A DNA stretch of 64,000 nucleotides from contig NZ_VEGI01000002.1 in assembly GCF_007679325.1 (NCBI RefSeq), forward strand, positions 476,296-540,295. Direction: 5' to 3'. Under the pieces are notes generated by a model. That model was not told the DNA's origin. It did not search any database and was given only the letters and a program-made list of their open reading frames with translations. Numbering within the stretch: position 1 is the first letter of the stretch; each line of letters begins with the position of its first letter. The translations under genes were made by a program, and so were the position numbers. Positions 1 through 7,906 of this stretch are shown one piece after another. This DNA is from Arthrobacter sp. U41. Lineage in GTDB: Bacteria > Actinomycetota > Actinomycetes > Actinomycetales > Micrococcaceae.

Positions 1-25
1 GAAAACCGACCCCGGAACGCTGCTG

Positions 26-619
26 ATGCCTGAATTTCACTCAGAACTTCCACCGATGGCTCCTCCACCCACCCTGCCCCGGCAACGGCTCCGCTACACC
101 CGGATCCTCGATGTCGCCGCCGGGTTCGCCCGCAAGGGCCTGGACTCCGTGGTCCTTTCCGAAGTCGCTGCCAAGGCCGACGTTCCGCTGGGCACCCTGT
201 ACCGCTACTTTCCCTCCGCCACCCAGCTCATGCTGGCGCTCTACCGCAAGCAGCTCACGGAACTGCACGCCAACTCGCCGGCCGGTGTAACCGAAGGAGA
301 CGTTCCGGCCCTGGCGCTCGTCGGGGTTGTCATGGAAATTTTCCACATGCGCCTGATGCAGCCCGCCGTGGAGCAATGCCTGAACAAAGCCGTTTACACC
401 AAAGGCACTGACACCACGAAGCTGCTCCGTGAGATCGACTCCGCGGCCGAGACAGCCGTCACTGAAGTGAGCGGCGACGCCGCCACGTCCCGGGTCCTGC
501 TGCTGACCGTCACCGGACTGGTCCAGTCCGTCCGCTGCCGCCGCCTCTCGCTCTTCGAAGCCGAGGGAGACCTCAAGAAGGCCTGTTTCCTGCTGACATC
601 CAACCGTCCCGCCGCGTAA
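26..619 (+). CDS. TetR/AcrR family transcriptional regulator
   Basis: A 197-residue DNA-binding repressor-type protein. Residues about 25-70 form the TetR helix-turn-helix, with the typical run ADVPLGTLYRYFPSATQLM in the recognition helix; the rest is a helical ligand/dimer domain with no recognisable ligand signature. The HTH resembles the KstR-like branch that controls lipid or sterol catabolism, but this is only a resemblance. A second ATG at 56 could be the true start, because the first ten residues are proline-rich and outside the domain. The upstream partner gene lies outside the window, so its regulon cannot be read. The stop codon touches a perfect palindrome at 619-634. Confidence 0.85.
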   Translation: MPEFHSELPPMAPPPTLPRQRLRYTRILDVAAGFARKGLDSVVLSEVAAKADVPLGTLYRYFPSATQLMLALYRKQLTELHANSPAGVTEGDVPALALVGVVMEIFHMRLMQPAVEQCLNKAVYTKGTDTTKLLREIDSAAETAVTEVSGDAATSRVLLLTVTGLVQSVRCRRLSLFEAEGDLKKACFLLTSNRPAA

Positions 620-634
620 CTGGTCTAGACCAGT
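619..634. promoter_or_regulatory. Perfect 16-bp palindrome resembling a DasR (GntR) operator
   Basis: The sequence ACTGGTCTAGACCAGT is a perfect palindrome starting at the last base of the TetR stop codon. It matches the core of the dre element bound by the GntR regulator DasR in Streptomyces (two-fold TGGTCTAGACCA). It has no loop and no T-tract, so it is a poor terminator. It lies about 280 bp upstream of the malic enzyme gene. Function is inferred from motif identity only. Confidence 0.5.
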
Positions 635-916
635 CAGGCTTTCTACCGGGCAGTAGGGGCTGTTTTGCGTGATCCGGCTCACGAAAAACGCCGGATAAAC
701 GTTTCACCGCGGCCGGGGTGTGTCGTGTGACACCTTGGGCCCGGAATGTTGTGTTTACCATTGCAGCACCGGACCGGCCCCGCCTGCAGTACCCGGAGCG
801 TCACCGCAGACCCATCACCTCGGGTCACTGCCGACGTTCCCCAGACCATCTTGAGCATGCCTGTGCTTAAGCTTCCATGTGCCGTACGCCCACGGTGAGC
901 CCCAGGAGACAACGAC
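635..916. other. Intergenic region upstream of malic enzyme
   Basis: No convincing gene is seen. Near 717-735 there is a GGTGT...ACACC inverted repeat with 5-bp arms and an 8-nt spacer, which may be chance. The only clear signal for the next gene is a good ribosome binding site (AGGAGA) just before the GTG start at 917. No consensus -35/-10 pair could be assigned. Confidence 0.4.
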
Positions 917-2128
917 GTGTCCACTGAAACGATCAATCCCACCGACGCCACCTCCCCCGCTGAGCCCGTAGCCGTGCTCACCGACGAGGAAATTTTCGCA
1001 TCCCACCAGGGCGGCAAGCTTTCCATCTCCAGCACCGTCCCGCTCGCCAGCAAACGCGACCTGTCCATCGCTTACACGCCCGGCGTTGCCCAGGTCAGCC
1101 GCGCCATCGCCGCCACCCCGGAGCTCGCCAAGACGCTCACGTGGGCCCAGCGCCTCGTTGTCGTCGTGAGCGACGGCACCGCCGTCCTGGGCCTCGGCGA
1201 CATCGGCGCCAGCGCCTCGCTGCCCGTGATGGAGGGCAAGTCGGCCCTGTTCAAGGCCTTCGGCGAGCTCGACTCCATCCCGCTGGTCCTGAACACGACC
1301 AACGTCGACGAGATCGTGGAGACCCTGGTCCGCCTGCGCCCGAGCTTTGGCGCCGTCAACCTCGAGGACGTCTCCGCGCCGCGCTGCTTCGAACTCGAGG
1401 ACAAACTCATCGAAGCCCTCGACTGCCCCGTTATGCACGACGACCAGCACGGCACCGCCGTCGTGGTCCTCGCGGCCCTGACCGGCGCCGCGAAGGTGAC
1501 CGGCCGCGGGCTCGAAAAGCTCCGCGTTGTGGTCTCCGGCGCCGGCGCCGCCGGAATCGCCGTCGCGCAGATGCTGCTCGCCGCCGGGATCACCGACGTG
1601 GTGCTGCTGGACTCCCGCGGCGTCATCAACGGCGACCGCGCTGACATCGCAGCCGACCCCGCCAGCAAGAAGGCGCAGCTGGCTGCGAGCGGCAACCCGC
1701 GAGGAGTATCCGGCGGCCCGGCCGAGGCCCTGCTGGACGCCGACGTCTTCATCGGCGTCTCGTCCTCCAAGCTGGCCGAGGAGCACCTCCAGCTCATGAG
1801 TCAGGACGCGATCGTGTTTGCCCTGTCCAACCCGGACCCCGAAGTCCTGCCGGAGGTCGCACGCCGGTATGCGGCCGTCGTCGCCACGGGCCGCAGCGAC
1901 TTCCCGAACCAGATCAACAACGTCCTCGCGTTCCCCGGCATCTTCCGCGGAGCCCTCGACGCCGGTGCCCGCCGGATCACGCCGGCCATGAAGCTGGCCG
2001 CGGCCCGCGCCATCGCCGAACTGGCCGACGAGGACCTGTCCGCCGACTACATCGTCCCCAGCCCGCTGGACCCGCGGGTGGCGCCGGCGGTTGCCGCCGC
2101 CGTGGCCGCGGCGGTTGACGCCGAGTAG
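917..2128 (+). CDS. Malic enzyme (NAD(P)-dependent, short bacterial form)
   Basis: Oxidative decarboxylation of L-malate to pyruvate in the cytosol, linking the TCA cycle to pyruvate. The 403-residue protein has the short bacterial layout: N-terminal catalytic domain with the Tyr motif YTPGVAQV, the metal/substrate segment GDIGASASLPVMEGKSALFK, the acidic motif NLEDVSAPRCFELE and HDDQHGTA, then a Rossmann domain with GAGAAGIA. The GTG start has AGGAGA seven bases upstream. Cofactor preference (NAD or NADP) cannot be decided by eye. It is monocistronic, ending just before a strong hairpin at 2151-2179. Confidence 0.93.
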   Translation: MSTETINPTDATSPAEPVAVLTDEEIFASHQGGKLSISSTVPLASKRDLSIAYTPGVAQVSRAIAATPELAKTLTWAQRLVVVVSDGTAVLGLGDIGASASLPVMEGKSALFKAFGELDSIPLVLNTTNVDEIVETLVRLRPSFGAVNLEDVSAPRCFELEDKLIEALDCPVMHDDQHGTAVVVLAALTGAAKVTGRGLEKLRVVVSGAGAAGIAVAQMLLAAGITDVVLLDSRGVINGDRADIAADPASKKAQLAASGNPRGVSGGPAEALLDADVFIGVSSSKLAEEHLQLMSQDAIVFALSNPDPEVLPEVARRYAAVVATGRSDFPNQINNVLAFPGIFRGALDAGARRITPAMKLAAARAIAELADEDLSADYIVPSPLDPRVAPAVAAAVAAAVDAE

Positions 2129-2150
2129 CCACAGCCGAACAGACGACGAC

Positions 2151-2179
2151 GGCGGCGCGTCCTTGGGGGATGCGCCGCC
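2151..2179 (+). terminator. Hairpin terminator after malic enzyme
   Basis: Stem GGCGGCGC / GCGCCGCC around a 13-nt loop, 22 bases after the malic enzyme stop. There is no T-tract, as is common for high-GC actinobacteria. Confidence 0.55.
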
Positions 2180-2229
2180 GTTGACGCCGTGCCGGTCTCC
2201 GGCCGCGCTCCGGGGCCCGGCCGGGCCCA

Positions 2230-2235
2230 TAGACT
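2230..2235 (+). promoter_or_regulatory. -10 hexamer TAGACT six bases before an ATG
   Basis: TAGACT is followed by six bases and then the ATG of the DUF456 gene, which places transcription start at or next to the A of ATG (leaderless mRNA). CTAG-like and TAG-rich words are rare in this GC-rich sequence. No good -35 is visible. Confidence 0.45.
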
Positions 2236-2241
2236 GGGGCC

Positions 2242-2742
2242 ATGAATCCCGAGACTGTTGTGACGATCCTGTGCGGCCTGGCCATCCTGGTGGGCGTGGC
2301 CGGAACCGTCATCCCCGTGCTGCCCGGCAGCATCCTGATCGGGCTGAGCCTGCTGGCGTGGGCCATCTGGGGCGGCGCCGGAACTACCGGCTGGGTGGTG
2401 TTCGCGATCGGCATGGTCTTCGTCCTGGCGGGGATGGCCGCCAGCGCGGTCCTGACCGGCCGGAAACTCAAACAGCACAGCATCCCGGGCCGCTCGGTAG
2501 TCACCGGGCTGGTGTTCGGCGTGGTGGGGATGTTTATCATCCCGGTGGTGGGCCTGTTCGTTGGTTTCGCCGCGGGCCTGCTGCTGAGCGAGCTGCACCG
2601 CACGCGGGTTTTCGGCACCGCCGTGGCCTCCAGTTGGGCCGCCCTGAAGGCGACCGGGCTGGGAATGATCGTCGAATTCGGACTCGCCTGCCTCGCCGGC
2701 AGCACCTGGGTGATCGGCCTGTGGGTTTCGGCCGCGGCCTAG
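2242..2742 (+). CDS. DUF456 family membrane protein
   Basis: A 166-residue integral membrane protein with about four to five hydrophobic segments and glycine-rich turns. The N-terminal half carries the pattern VGVAGTVIPVLPGSILI, typical of DUF456 proteins, whose function is unknown. Helices lie roughly at residues 5-25, 30-50, 55-75, 90-120 and 145-165. The start is probably leaderless (TAGACT six bases upstream). It sits between malic enzyme and an unrelated hypothetical gene, so context gives no role. Confidence 0.8.
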   Translation: MNPETVVTILCGLAILVGVAGTVIPVLPGSILIGLSLLAWAIWGGAGTTGWVVFAIGMVFVLAGMAASAVLTGRKLKQHSIPGRSVVTGLVFGVVGMFIIPVVGLFVGFAAGLLLSELHRTRVFGTAVASSWAALKATGLGMIVEFGLACLAGSTWVIGLWVSAAA

Positions 2743-2780
2743 TCTGCCGCCGGTCTCCCCGCGCCCATTAACATAGATAC

Positions 2781-3770
2781 ATGAGCTCCGGACCGGGAGA
2801 ATCCGCACCCCTTTCCGCACTGTACCGCGACCACCGCGACCTCACTCCGTTCCGCACTCCGGTCATACGGACACCTGTCCGCGGCCTCGCCGACGGTGTG
2901 GGAGGAGCGGTCTCGGGAGTCCTGGCCGGGCGGATCCGCGGCGCCTTGCCCGTGGAGGGCGGCGCGCCCCGGCTCGGCAAGGTGGGCGGGAGAGCGCCGG
3001 CCAAGGCGGCGAAGGCTGTCCACGCCGCCATTTTCGGCAGCTCCGATCCGGACCGGCTGATCGCGCTGGCGCACACATACCCCGGCTGGGCAGGGCTGTG
3101 CTACCTGATGGCGGGGCTGCAGAGCTACGCCCAGGGCGGGTACCTGCGAGCCTCCGAACTGCTCCAGCGCGGACTGCTGATCAGGAACGACGACGACGCC
3201 AACCGTTACGCCTTCACGTACCTGGCCCGCGTCATCACCCGCGTGTCCGTGGCGGACCGCGTCGAGGTCCCGGTCCTGTTCAGCGAGGAAGCCGTGTTCC
3301 TGGCCTTGTCCCACTCGCTGCGCGAGACCGGCCAGCGGGAGACCGCCCTTGCGGTCCTGAACGGACTGCCGCCGTCGTTGCCCATGGCCCTGGCGCGCTG
3401 CTCGCTGGCCGCTTCGCTGGGACGTGATGCGGACGTGGTGGAGGATACGGAAGGACTGCTTAACGGGGATGACCTTTCGGCGGCGTTGCTGCTGGTCCGG
3501 GCGCGCTCACTGCGGAAATTCGGTGCCAACGCGGCCGCCCGCGCCGCCCTGCAGGAGGTCCTGCGCCGACGCGGCACCGACTTCACGCTCCGCAGCGACG
3601 CCCTGACGGACCGGGCACTCCTCCTGCTGGACAACGGGAGGAAAGCGCTCAGCCGCCGTGAGTGGCAGCCCCGCCCGCCCGCCGATCTGGAGCCGGTCCG
3701 GGCAGTCCGGAAGGACGCCGAATTGCATGAGCTCTGGGACCGCGAATACGGCAGGGCCGACGACGACTGA
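2781..3770 (+). CDS. Hypothetical protein, alpha-helical repeat-like
   Basis: A 329-residue soluble protein without a recognised family. Residues 100-300 are alternating Ala/Leu-rich helices reminiscent of TPR-type solenoids, including an AYARGGYLRASELLQRG-like helix pair and the later LRKFGANAAARAALQEVLRR. The first 60 residues are Gly/Pro/Arg-rich and may include a short hydrophobic stretch (GLADGVGGAVSGVLAG). There is no signal peptide or catalytic motif. TAACAT six bases before the ATG suggests leaderless transcription. Codon use matches its neighbours. Confidence 0.7.
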   Translation: MSSGPGESAPLSALYRDHRDLTPFRTPVIRTPVRGLADGVGGAVSGVLAGRIRGALPVEGGAPRLGKVGGRAPAKAAKAVHAAIFGSSDPDRLIALAHTYPGWAGLCYLMAGLQSYAQGGYLRASELLQRGLLIRNDDDANRYAFTYLARVITRVSVADRVEVPVLFSEEAVFLALSHSLRETGQRETALAVLNGLPPSLPMALARCSLAASLGRDADVVEDTEGLLNGDDLSAALLLVRARSLRKFGANAAARAALQEVLRRRGTDFTLRSDALTDRALLLLDNGRKALSRREWQPRPPADLEPVRAVRKDAELHELWDREYGRADDD

Positions 3771-3845
3771 ATCCCTGGCGCGGTGAGGTTCGTTCCGGAT
3801 CACTGGCCCTTGCGGGCGTGCGAAAGCAGGGAGTACAAACGAGGG

Positions 3846-4202
3846 ATGAGAGATGCGGCAGCACGCTGGATGCAGCACTACGTCACGGCCTGGAAGTCGA
3901 ACGAGCCGGAGGACATCAGAGCGCTCTTCACGGAAGGCGCGGTTTACGCCACCAGGCCGGACGATCCCGAGCCTTGGACCGGGCGTGAGCAGATCGTGGA
4001 GCGCTGGATCGCCGCGGGGGATGCGCCGGGGGATTGGACGTTCGAGTGGAAACTCCTCGGCGTCGACGGCGGGAGGGCCTTCGTGCAGGGCCGCACCGAC
4101 TACGGCGGGGACAGCCGCAGTTATGACAATCTCTGGGTCATCCAGCTCACCGGGGACGGCCGGGCCACGGAATTCACCGAATGGTATATGCCGCGCAAGT
4201 GA
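3846..4202 (+). CDS. SnoaL-like / nuclear transport factor 2-fold protein
   Basis: A 118-residue single-domain protein with the NTF2/SnoaL pattern: an N-terminal helix with YVTAWKSNEPEDIRALF, then TEGAVYATRPDDPEPWTGRE and alternating strands ending in EFTEWYMPRK. Such proteins are small isomerases, cyclases or binding proteins; the substrate is unknown. I chose ATG 3846 rather than the in-frame GTG at 3783 because the domain begins right there and AGGGAG lies about 11 bases upstream. It stands alone, convergent with the LysE exporter. Confidence 0.75.
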   Translation: MRDAAARWMQHYVTAWKSNEPEDIRALFTEGAVYATRPDDPEPWTGREQIVERWIAAGDAPGDWTFEWKLLGVDGGRAFVQGRTDYGGDSRSYDNLWVIQLTGDGRATEFTEWYMPRK

Positions 4203-4244
4203 CCTCAGGTGAGGTTCGCCGGGCCCGGTCCCAGGCACGCGGGC

Positions 4245-4895
4245 TCAGCCGCGCGACAGGGCATGGCCCAGGAGGGGCAGCAGCTGTTCGGACAGCAGTA
4301 CACCGCCCAGCGCTACCATGATCACGCCGCTGGCCAGCGTCACGTTCCGTGCCGCTCCCGGCCGCGAGTGCAGCAGCTTGCGTGCCAGCAACGCGACGCA
4401 GGTGTAGACCACGGCGACCAGGAGGACAAAGGTCAGGCCGAGGAGGCCGGACTGCACGGGCACGGGGAGGGGTGCCTCCGGGGTGACAAACTGCGGCACC
4501 AGGGCCACATAGAACAGCAGTCCCTTCGGGTTGATGCCGCTGGTTCCCATGCCCCGCAGGAACGTCCGGAACTGGTTCGCCGGTGCCCGCACGTCCGGGC
4601 TGCCGAAACTTGCTCCGCGCCAGGACCGGATGGTGGTGAGTCCGAGCCAAAGAAGGTAGGCCGCCCCGGCCACCGTCAGCCACCCCAGCACGCCGGGAAT
4701 CCCCGTGAGCAGTGCCGCCAGGCCCGCGACCAGCAGTACGGTGTGCAGCACATAGCCGCCGCAGAGTCCGGCGACCGCGGGCACGAAGCTGCGCTGCTTC
4801 AGCCCCGCGGTGATGGAATACGCCCAGTCCACCCCGGGAGTGCAGGCCAGGGCGCCGGCAACCACCAGAAAGGCGAAAAACAGCTGGGGGTTCAT
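4245..4895 (-). CDS. LysE/RhtB family amino acid exporter
   Basis: A 216-residue inner-membrane exporter with six hydrophobic segments. Family marks are the N-terminal ALACTPGVDWAYSITAGLKQ (the conserved TPGPD-like turn), the LLWLG segment near residue 85 and the GINPKGLLFY motif near 120. It likely exports an amino acid by proton exchange. The ATG has GGAGAT upstream. It is divergently transcribed from an Lrp/AsnC regulator starting at 4999, the usual pairing for amino acid efflux under feedback control. Which amino acid is exported cannot be told. Confidence 0.88.
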   Translation of the reverse strand: MNPQLFFAFLVVAGALACTPGVDWAYSITAGLKQRSFVPAVAGLCGGYVLHTVLLVAGLAALLTGIPGVLGWLTVAGAAYLLWLGLTTIRSWRGASFGSPDVRAPANQFRTFLRGMGTSGINPKGLLFYVALVPQFVTPEAPLPVPVQSGLLGLTFVLLVAVVYTCVALLARKLLHSRPGAARNVTLASGVIMVALGGVLLSEQLLPLLGHALSRG

Positions 4896-4986
4896 GGTGA
4901 TCTCCTGACGCGTGGGTACAGGAAAAGTCTAGGAAATCCGGCGCCGGAAGTGTTCCCTCTTTTCGCGCAGAAACCCTTGGTCCGGG

Positions 4987-4992
4987 TAAAAT
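4987..4992 (+). promoter_or_regulatory. -10 hexamer TAAAAT six bases before a GTG start
   Basis: TAAAAT followed by six bases and the GTG of the Lrp regulator at 4999 suggests a leaderless transcript. It lies in the divergent region shared with the LysE-type exporter (4896-4998). Confidence 0.5.
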
Positions 4993-4998
4993 TATTGC

Positions 4999-5454
4999 GT
5001 GATTGACCATTTGGACAGAAGTATCTTGCGCTACCTCAAAGAGGATGGCCGCATGACGGCCACGGCCCTCGCGGCCAAGGTGGGACTGACCGTGGCTCCC
5101 TGCCACCGGCGGCTCCGTGACCTGGAGGCCTCCGGGGTCATCCGCGGCTACCGGGCGGACATCGATCCGGCCGCCGTGGGGCTCGGGTTCGAAGCGATCG
5201 TGTTCGTCACCCTGCGCCAGGTGGACCGGGCCACCATGGAGATTTTCGAAAACCGCGTGGCGGACAACGCGAATATCGTCGAGGCCCAGCGGCTGTTCGG
5301 TTCCCCTGACTACCTGCTGAAGGTCATCGCCGAGGACCTGCCGGCGTACCAGCGCTTTTACGATGCCGAGCTGAGCTCGCTGCCCGGCGTCGAACGGCTC
5401 ACGTCGACGCTGGTGATGAAGAACCTGAAGCCCAATACCGGTCCGCCCGTGTAG
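4999..5454 (+). CDS. Lrp/AsnC family transcriptional regulator
   Basis: A 151-residue leucine-responsive regulatory protein: winged-helix N-terminus (LDRSILRYLKEDGRMTATAL, recognition helix around TVAPCHRRLRDLEASGVIRG) and a C-terminal RAM/AsnC effector domain (residues 65-150). It probably senses an amino acid and controls the divergent LysE-type exporter, as Lrp does for brnFE in corynebacteria; that link is inferred from arrangement. The start is GTG with TAAAAT six bases upstream. It converges on a second Lrp gene only nine bases away. Confidence 0.92.
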   Translation: MIDHLDRSILRYLKEDGRMTATALAAKVGLTVAPCHRRLRDLEASGVIRGYRADIDPAAVGLGFEAIVFVTLRQVDRATMEIFENRVADNANIVEAQRLFGSPDYLLKVIAEDLPAYQRFYDAELSSLPGVERLTSTLVMKNLKPNTGPPV

Positions 5455-5463
5455 GCCATTGGC

Positions 5464-5931
5464 TCAGGCGCCCAGCAGCCCCGTGGTCCGGTAGGGGATG
5501 ACCTCACGCAGGAACATGCTGGTGGACGTCCGCACGATCCCGGGGCACAGCCGGATTTCCTCGGAGACGCGGTACAGATCGTCGGGACTCTTCGCCACCA
5601 CGCGGATCAGCAGGTCGGTCTCGCCGGCAGGAGCGTGGCATTCCAGCACCTCCGGGATGTTCCGCAGCGCAGCGATGGCCTCGTTCAGGTGGCTCTGGTC
5701 CAGTTCGGCACTGACCGACGCCGCCACGCCCCGGCCCAGCGCGGAAGGCAGGACCCGGCTGCTGTTGGACCGCAGGGCCCCCGACGCCGTCATCCGCTCC
5801 AGGCGCGACTGCACGGTGCCGCGGGCCAAGCCGAGTTTCTGGGCCAGCACCATGATCGGCAACCGGGGGTCGTCGTCGAGGGCGAGGAGGATCCGCCGGT
5901 CCGTCGCGTCGAGTTCCTGCAACGTGACCAC
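5464..5931 (-). CDS. Lrp/AsnC family transcriptional regulator (second)
   Basis: A 155-residue Lrp-type regulator: LDATDRRILLALDDDPRLPI winged helix, recognition helix LARGTVQSRLERMTASG, and a C-terminal AsnC ligand domain. The open frame continues upstream to 6111, but family length, the start of the conserved domain, and a TACACT-like -10 inside the extension favour the GTG at 5931; a TTG (LQELD) a few codons later is also possible. The gene is convergent with the preceding Lrp gene. Its target is unknown; no enzyme or transporter gene is coupled to it. Confidence 0.85.
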   Translation of the reverse strand: MVTLQELDATDRRILLALDDDPRLPIMVLAQKLGLARGTVQSRLERMTASGALRSNSSRVLPSALGRGVAASVSAELDQSHLNEAIAALRNIPEVLECHAPAGETDLLIRVVAKSPDDLYRVSEEIRLCPGIVRTSTSMFLREVIPYRTTGLLGA

Positions 5932-6189
5932 TTCCTGCGCGTTGTTGCATTCCTGTTTGATCAGATTGACCAGTGTAGTCGATGTCCGTTGCACCAACTG
6001 CAGGACTTCTGTTGAAATAATGACAACGAAGGGACGCCGGCCACCGCCGGATCCCAACAGGCTACAAGTACCCCGGCACACCACCCGGACCTTGGATGAG
6101 GCTTCCCGCAAGGAACCCGCCCGCTGATTGACTCTTGTTCACACCATCGTCATTCCGCATCGTTCAATTCTCCATTTCGCAGTGCCATG

Positions 6190-6279
6190 GCCCGGAGCAA
6201 CGCCGGGCCCGGCACGGCAAGAGCCCCTGAGCCACCGACGTCGGTTGTCCCGAAGTCATCGGTAGCTGAGGGGCTCTTG
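6190..6279 (+). promoter_or_regulatory. Two strong hairpins in the leader of gluQRS
   Basis: The first hairpin has stem GCCCGG/CCGGGC (6190-6208). The second is long: 11 perfect pairs CAAGAGCCCCT/AGGGGCTCTTG at 6218-6228 and 6269-6279, then an inner helix of eight more pairs with two mismatches and a 20-nt loop. It ends 44 bases before the gluQRS start. It could be a terminator for upstream transcription or a structured leader. No run of T follows, and no T-box specifier features were recognised. Confidence 0.5.
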
Positions 6280-6323
6280 TGCTGTTGCAGGGACCACGGG
6301 GTGGCTGCGCATAGGCTGGTGAC

Positions 6324-7220
6324 ATGACGTCAGCCGGCCGCTTCGCCCCCAGCCCCTCCGGCGAACTCCATGTCGGCAACCTCCGCACCGCCATCCTCGC
6401 CTGGCTCTTCGCCCGGTCCACCGGCAGGCGGTTCCTGATGCGGGTTGAGGACCTGGACCGGGCCCGGGCCGGCGCCGACGCGGAGCAGCTCCGGGACCTG
6501 GCCGCGATCGGTATTACGTGGGACGGCGATGTGGTCCGCCAGACCGACCGCGGAACCCTGTACGCGGAAGCGATCGGCCGGCTGACCGCGGCGGGTCTCA
6601 CGTACGAGTGCTTCTGCACCCGCCGGGAAATCCAGGAGGCCCCCTCCGCGCCGCATGCCCCGCAGGGAGCCTACCCGGGCACGTGCCGGGAATTGTCCGC
6701 GGGGGAACGGGAGGCGAAGCGAGCCGTCCGGCCCGCGGCGGTCCGGCTCCGGTCGGCCGTCCCGGAGGCGACCGTCCAAGACGTGCTGCACGGCAGCTAC
6801 ACCGGCGTTGTGGATGACTTTGTGCTCCGCCGCAACGACGGTGTGACGGCGTACAACCTCGCCGTTGTGGTGGACGACGCCGCCCAGGGGATCGACCAGG
6901 TGGTCCGCGGCGATGACCTGCTTCCCTCCACACCCCGGCAGGTCTACCTCGCCTCGCTGCTGAGTATTCCCGTTCCGGAATATGCCCACGTTCCGCTCGT
7001 CCTGAACGCCGACGGCGCCCGGCTGGCCAAACGCGACGGCGCCGTCACCCTCACCGACCTTGCAGCGGCCGGGGCACCCGTGGACGAGGTGCGCGATGCA
7101 CTGCTGGCGTCCCTGGGACTCCCGGCCGGGCCGCTGGCGGACGCACTCGCCGTGTTTGACCCGGCCGCGCTGCCGCGGCAGCCGTGGATCTGGCCCGGAA
7201 TGGCAGGGCCGGACGCGTAG
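6324..7220 (+). CDS. gluQRS: Glutamyl-Q tRNA(Asp) synthetase
   Basis: Attaches glutamate to the queuosine base of tRNA(Asp). The 298-residue protein is a class I synthetase core lacking an anticodon-binding domain: RFAPSPSGELHVGNLRTAI carries the HIGH-like signature (residues about 6-24), and RLAKRDGAV the KMSKS-like loop. The short zinc-binding-type insert (YECFCTR and YPGTC) is present, with two Cys in the first part and one visible in the second. Length fits GluQRS and is far too short for GltX. A TAGGCT hexamer six bases before the ATG suggests leaderless transcription. Confidence 0.92.
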   Translation: MTSAGRFAPSPSGELHVGNLRTAILAWLFARSTGRRFLMRVEDLDRARAGADAEQLRDLAAIGITWDGDVVRQTDRGTLYAEAIGRLTAAGLTYECFCTRREIQEAPSAPHAPQGAYPGTCRELSAGEREAKRAVRPAAVRLRSAVPEATVQDVLHGSYTGVVDDFVLRRNDGVTAYNLAVVVDDAAQGIDQVVRGDDLLPSTPRQVYLASLLSIPVPEYAHVPLVLNADGARLAKRDGAVTLTDLAAAGAPVDEVRDALLASLGLPAGPLADALAVFDPAALPRQPWIWPGMAGPDA

Positions 7221-7229
7221 GCTGGAAGC

Positions 7230-7904
7230 ATGTCAGAACCAGAGTTCAGGGAATCGCGCAGCCCGCAGCCGAGTTTTACCGTCGAGACGGCCAAGGTTCT
7301 CGCCGAAGTGGCCCACAACCGGCAGAAGGACAAGCTCAAGCGGCCCTACCGCGAGCACGTGATCGCTGTCGGGGATGCCCTGGCGGACTTCGACGACGAC
7401 ATCCGGATTGCCGGGTATCTGCACGACATCGCCGAGGACACCCCGATGACCCGGCAGGCCCTGCTGGACATGGGTGTTTCCGAGCGCGCCGTGGACATCA
7501 TCGAGCGCGTCACCAAGCGCCTGCACGAGAACCCGGACGACTACCAGGCCGGCATCCGGTACATCGCCGAGGACCACGACGCCACCCTCGTGAAGATCGC
7601 GGACAATGCGCACAATTCGCTGCCGGAGCGCGTCAAGGCGCTGGCTGAGAAGTGGCCGGATAAGCCCCCGGTAACCCGGTACAACGACGCCCGCCCGGTG
7701 CTCTACGCCGCGGTTCCGGTGGAGGAAACCCGGAAAATCCTGGCCCGCATCAACCCGTGGCTGCGGGAGGAACTCGACGATCTGCTCGACGAGGCGGATG
7801 ACACCGACTACGAGAACCTCTCCTACGACGACGCCCCGAGGGATGAACCGACGGCGGCCGCCGCCGAGCCTGCCGCCGCCGAGGCCGAGTCGCACCGGAA
7901 CTGA
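7230..7904 (+). CDS. Stand-alone RSH-type HD phosphohydrolase (small alarmone hydrolase-like)
   Basis: A 224-residue HD-domain protein. The metal and catalytic residues of the SpoT/Mesh1 hydrolase domain are all visible: H43 (YREHVIAVG), H65-D66 and E69-D70 in YLHDIAEDT, and D125-N126 with N129 in LVKIADNAHNS, the counterpart of VKLADRLHN in Rel/SpoT. There is no synthetase, TGS or ACT domain; the last 35 residues are an acidic, Ala-rich tail. By analogy it may hydrolyse (p)ppGpp or another nucleotide; the substrate is not proven. The stop of gluQRS forms part of TAGGCT, six bases before this ATG. Confidence 0.82.
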   Translation: MSEPEFRESRSPQPSFTVETAKVLAEVAHNRQKDKLKRPYREHVIAVGDALADFDDDIRIAGYLHDIAEDTPMTRQALLDMGVSERAVDIIERVTKRLHENPDDYQAGIRYIAEDHDATLVKIADNAHNSLPERVKALAEKWPDKPPVTRYNDARPVLYAAVPVEETRKILARINPWLREELDDLLDEADDTDYENLSYDDAPRDEPTAAAAEPAAAEAESHRN

Positions 7905-7906
7905 CA

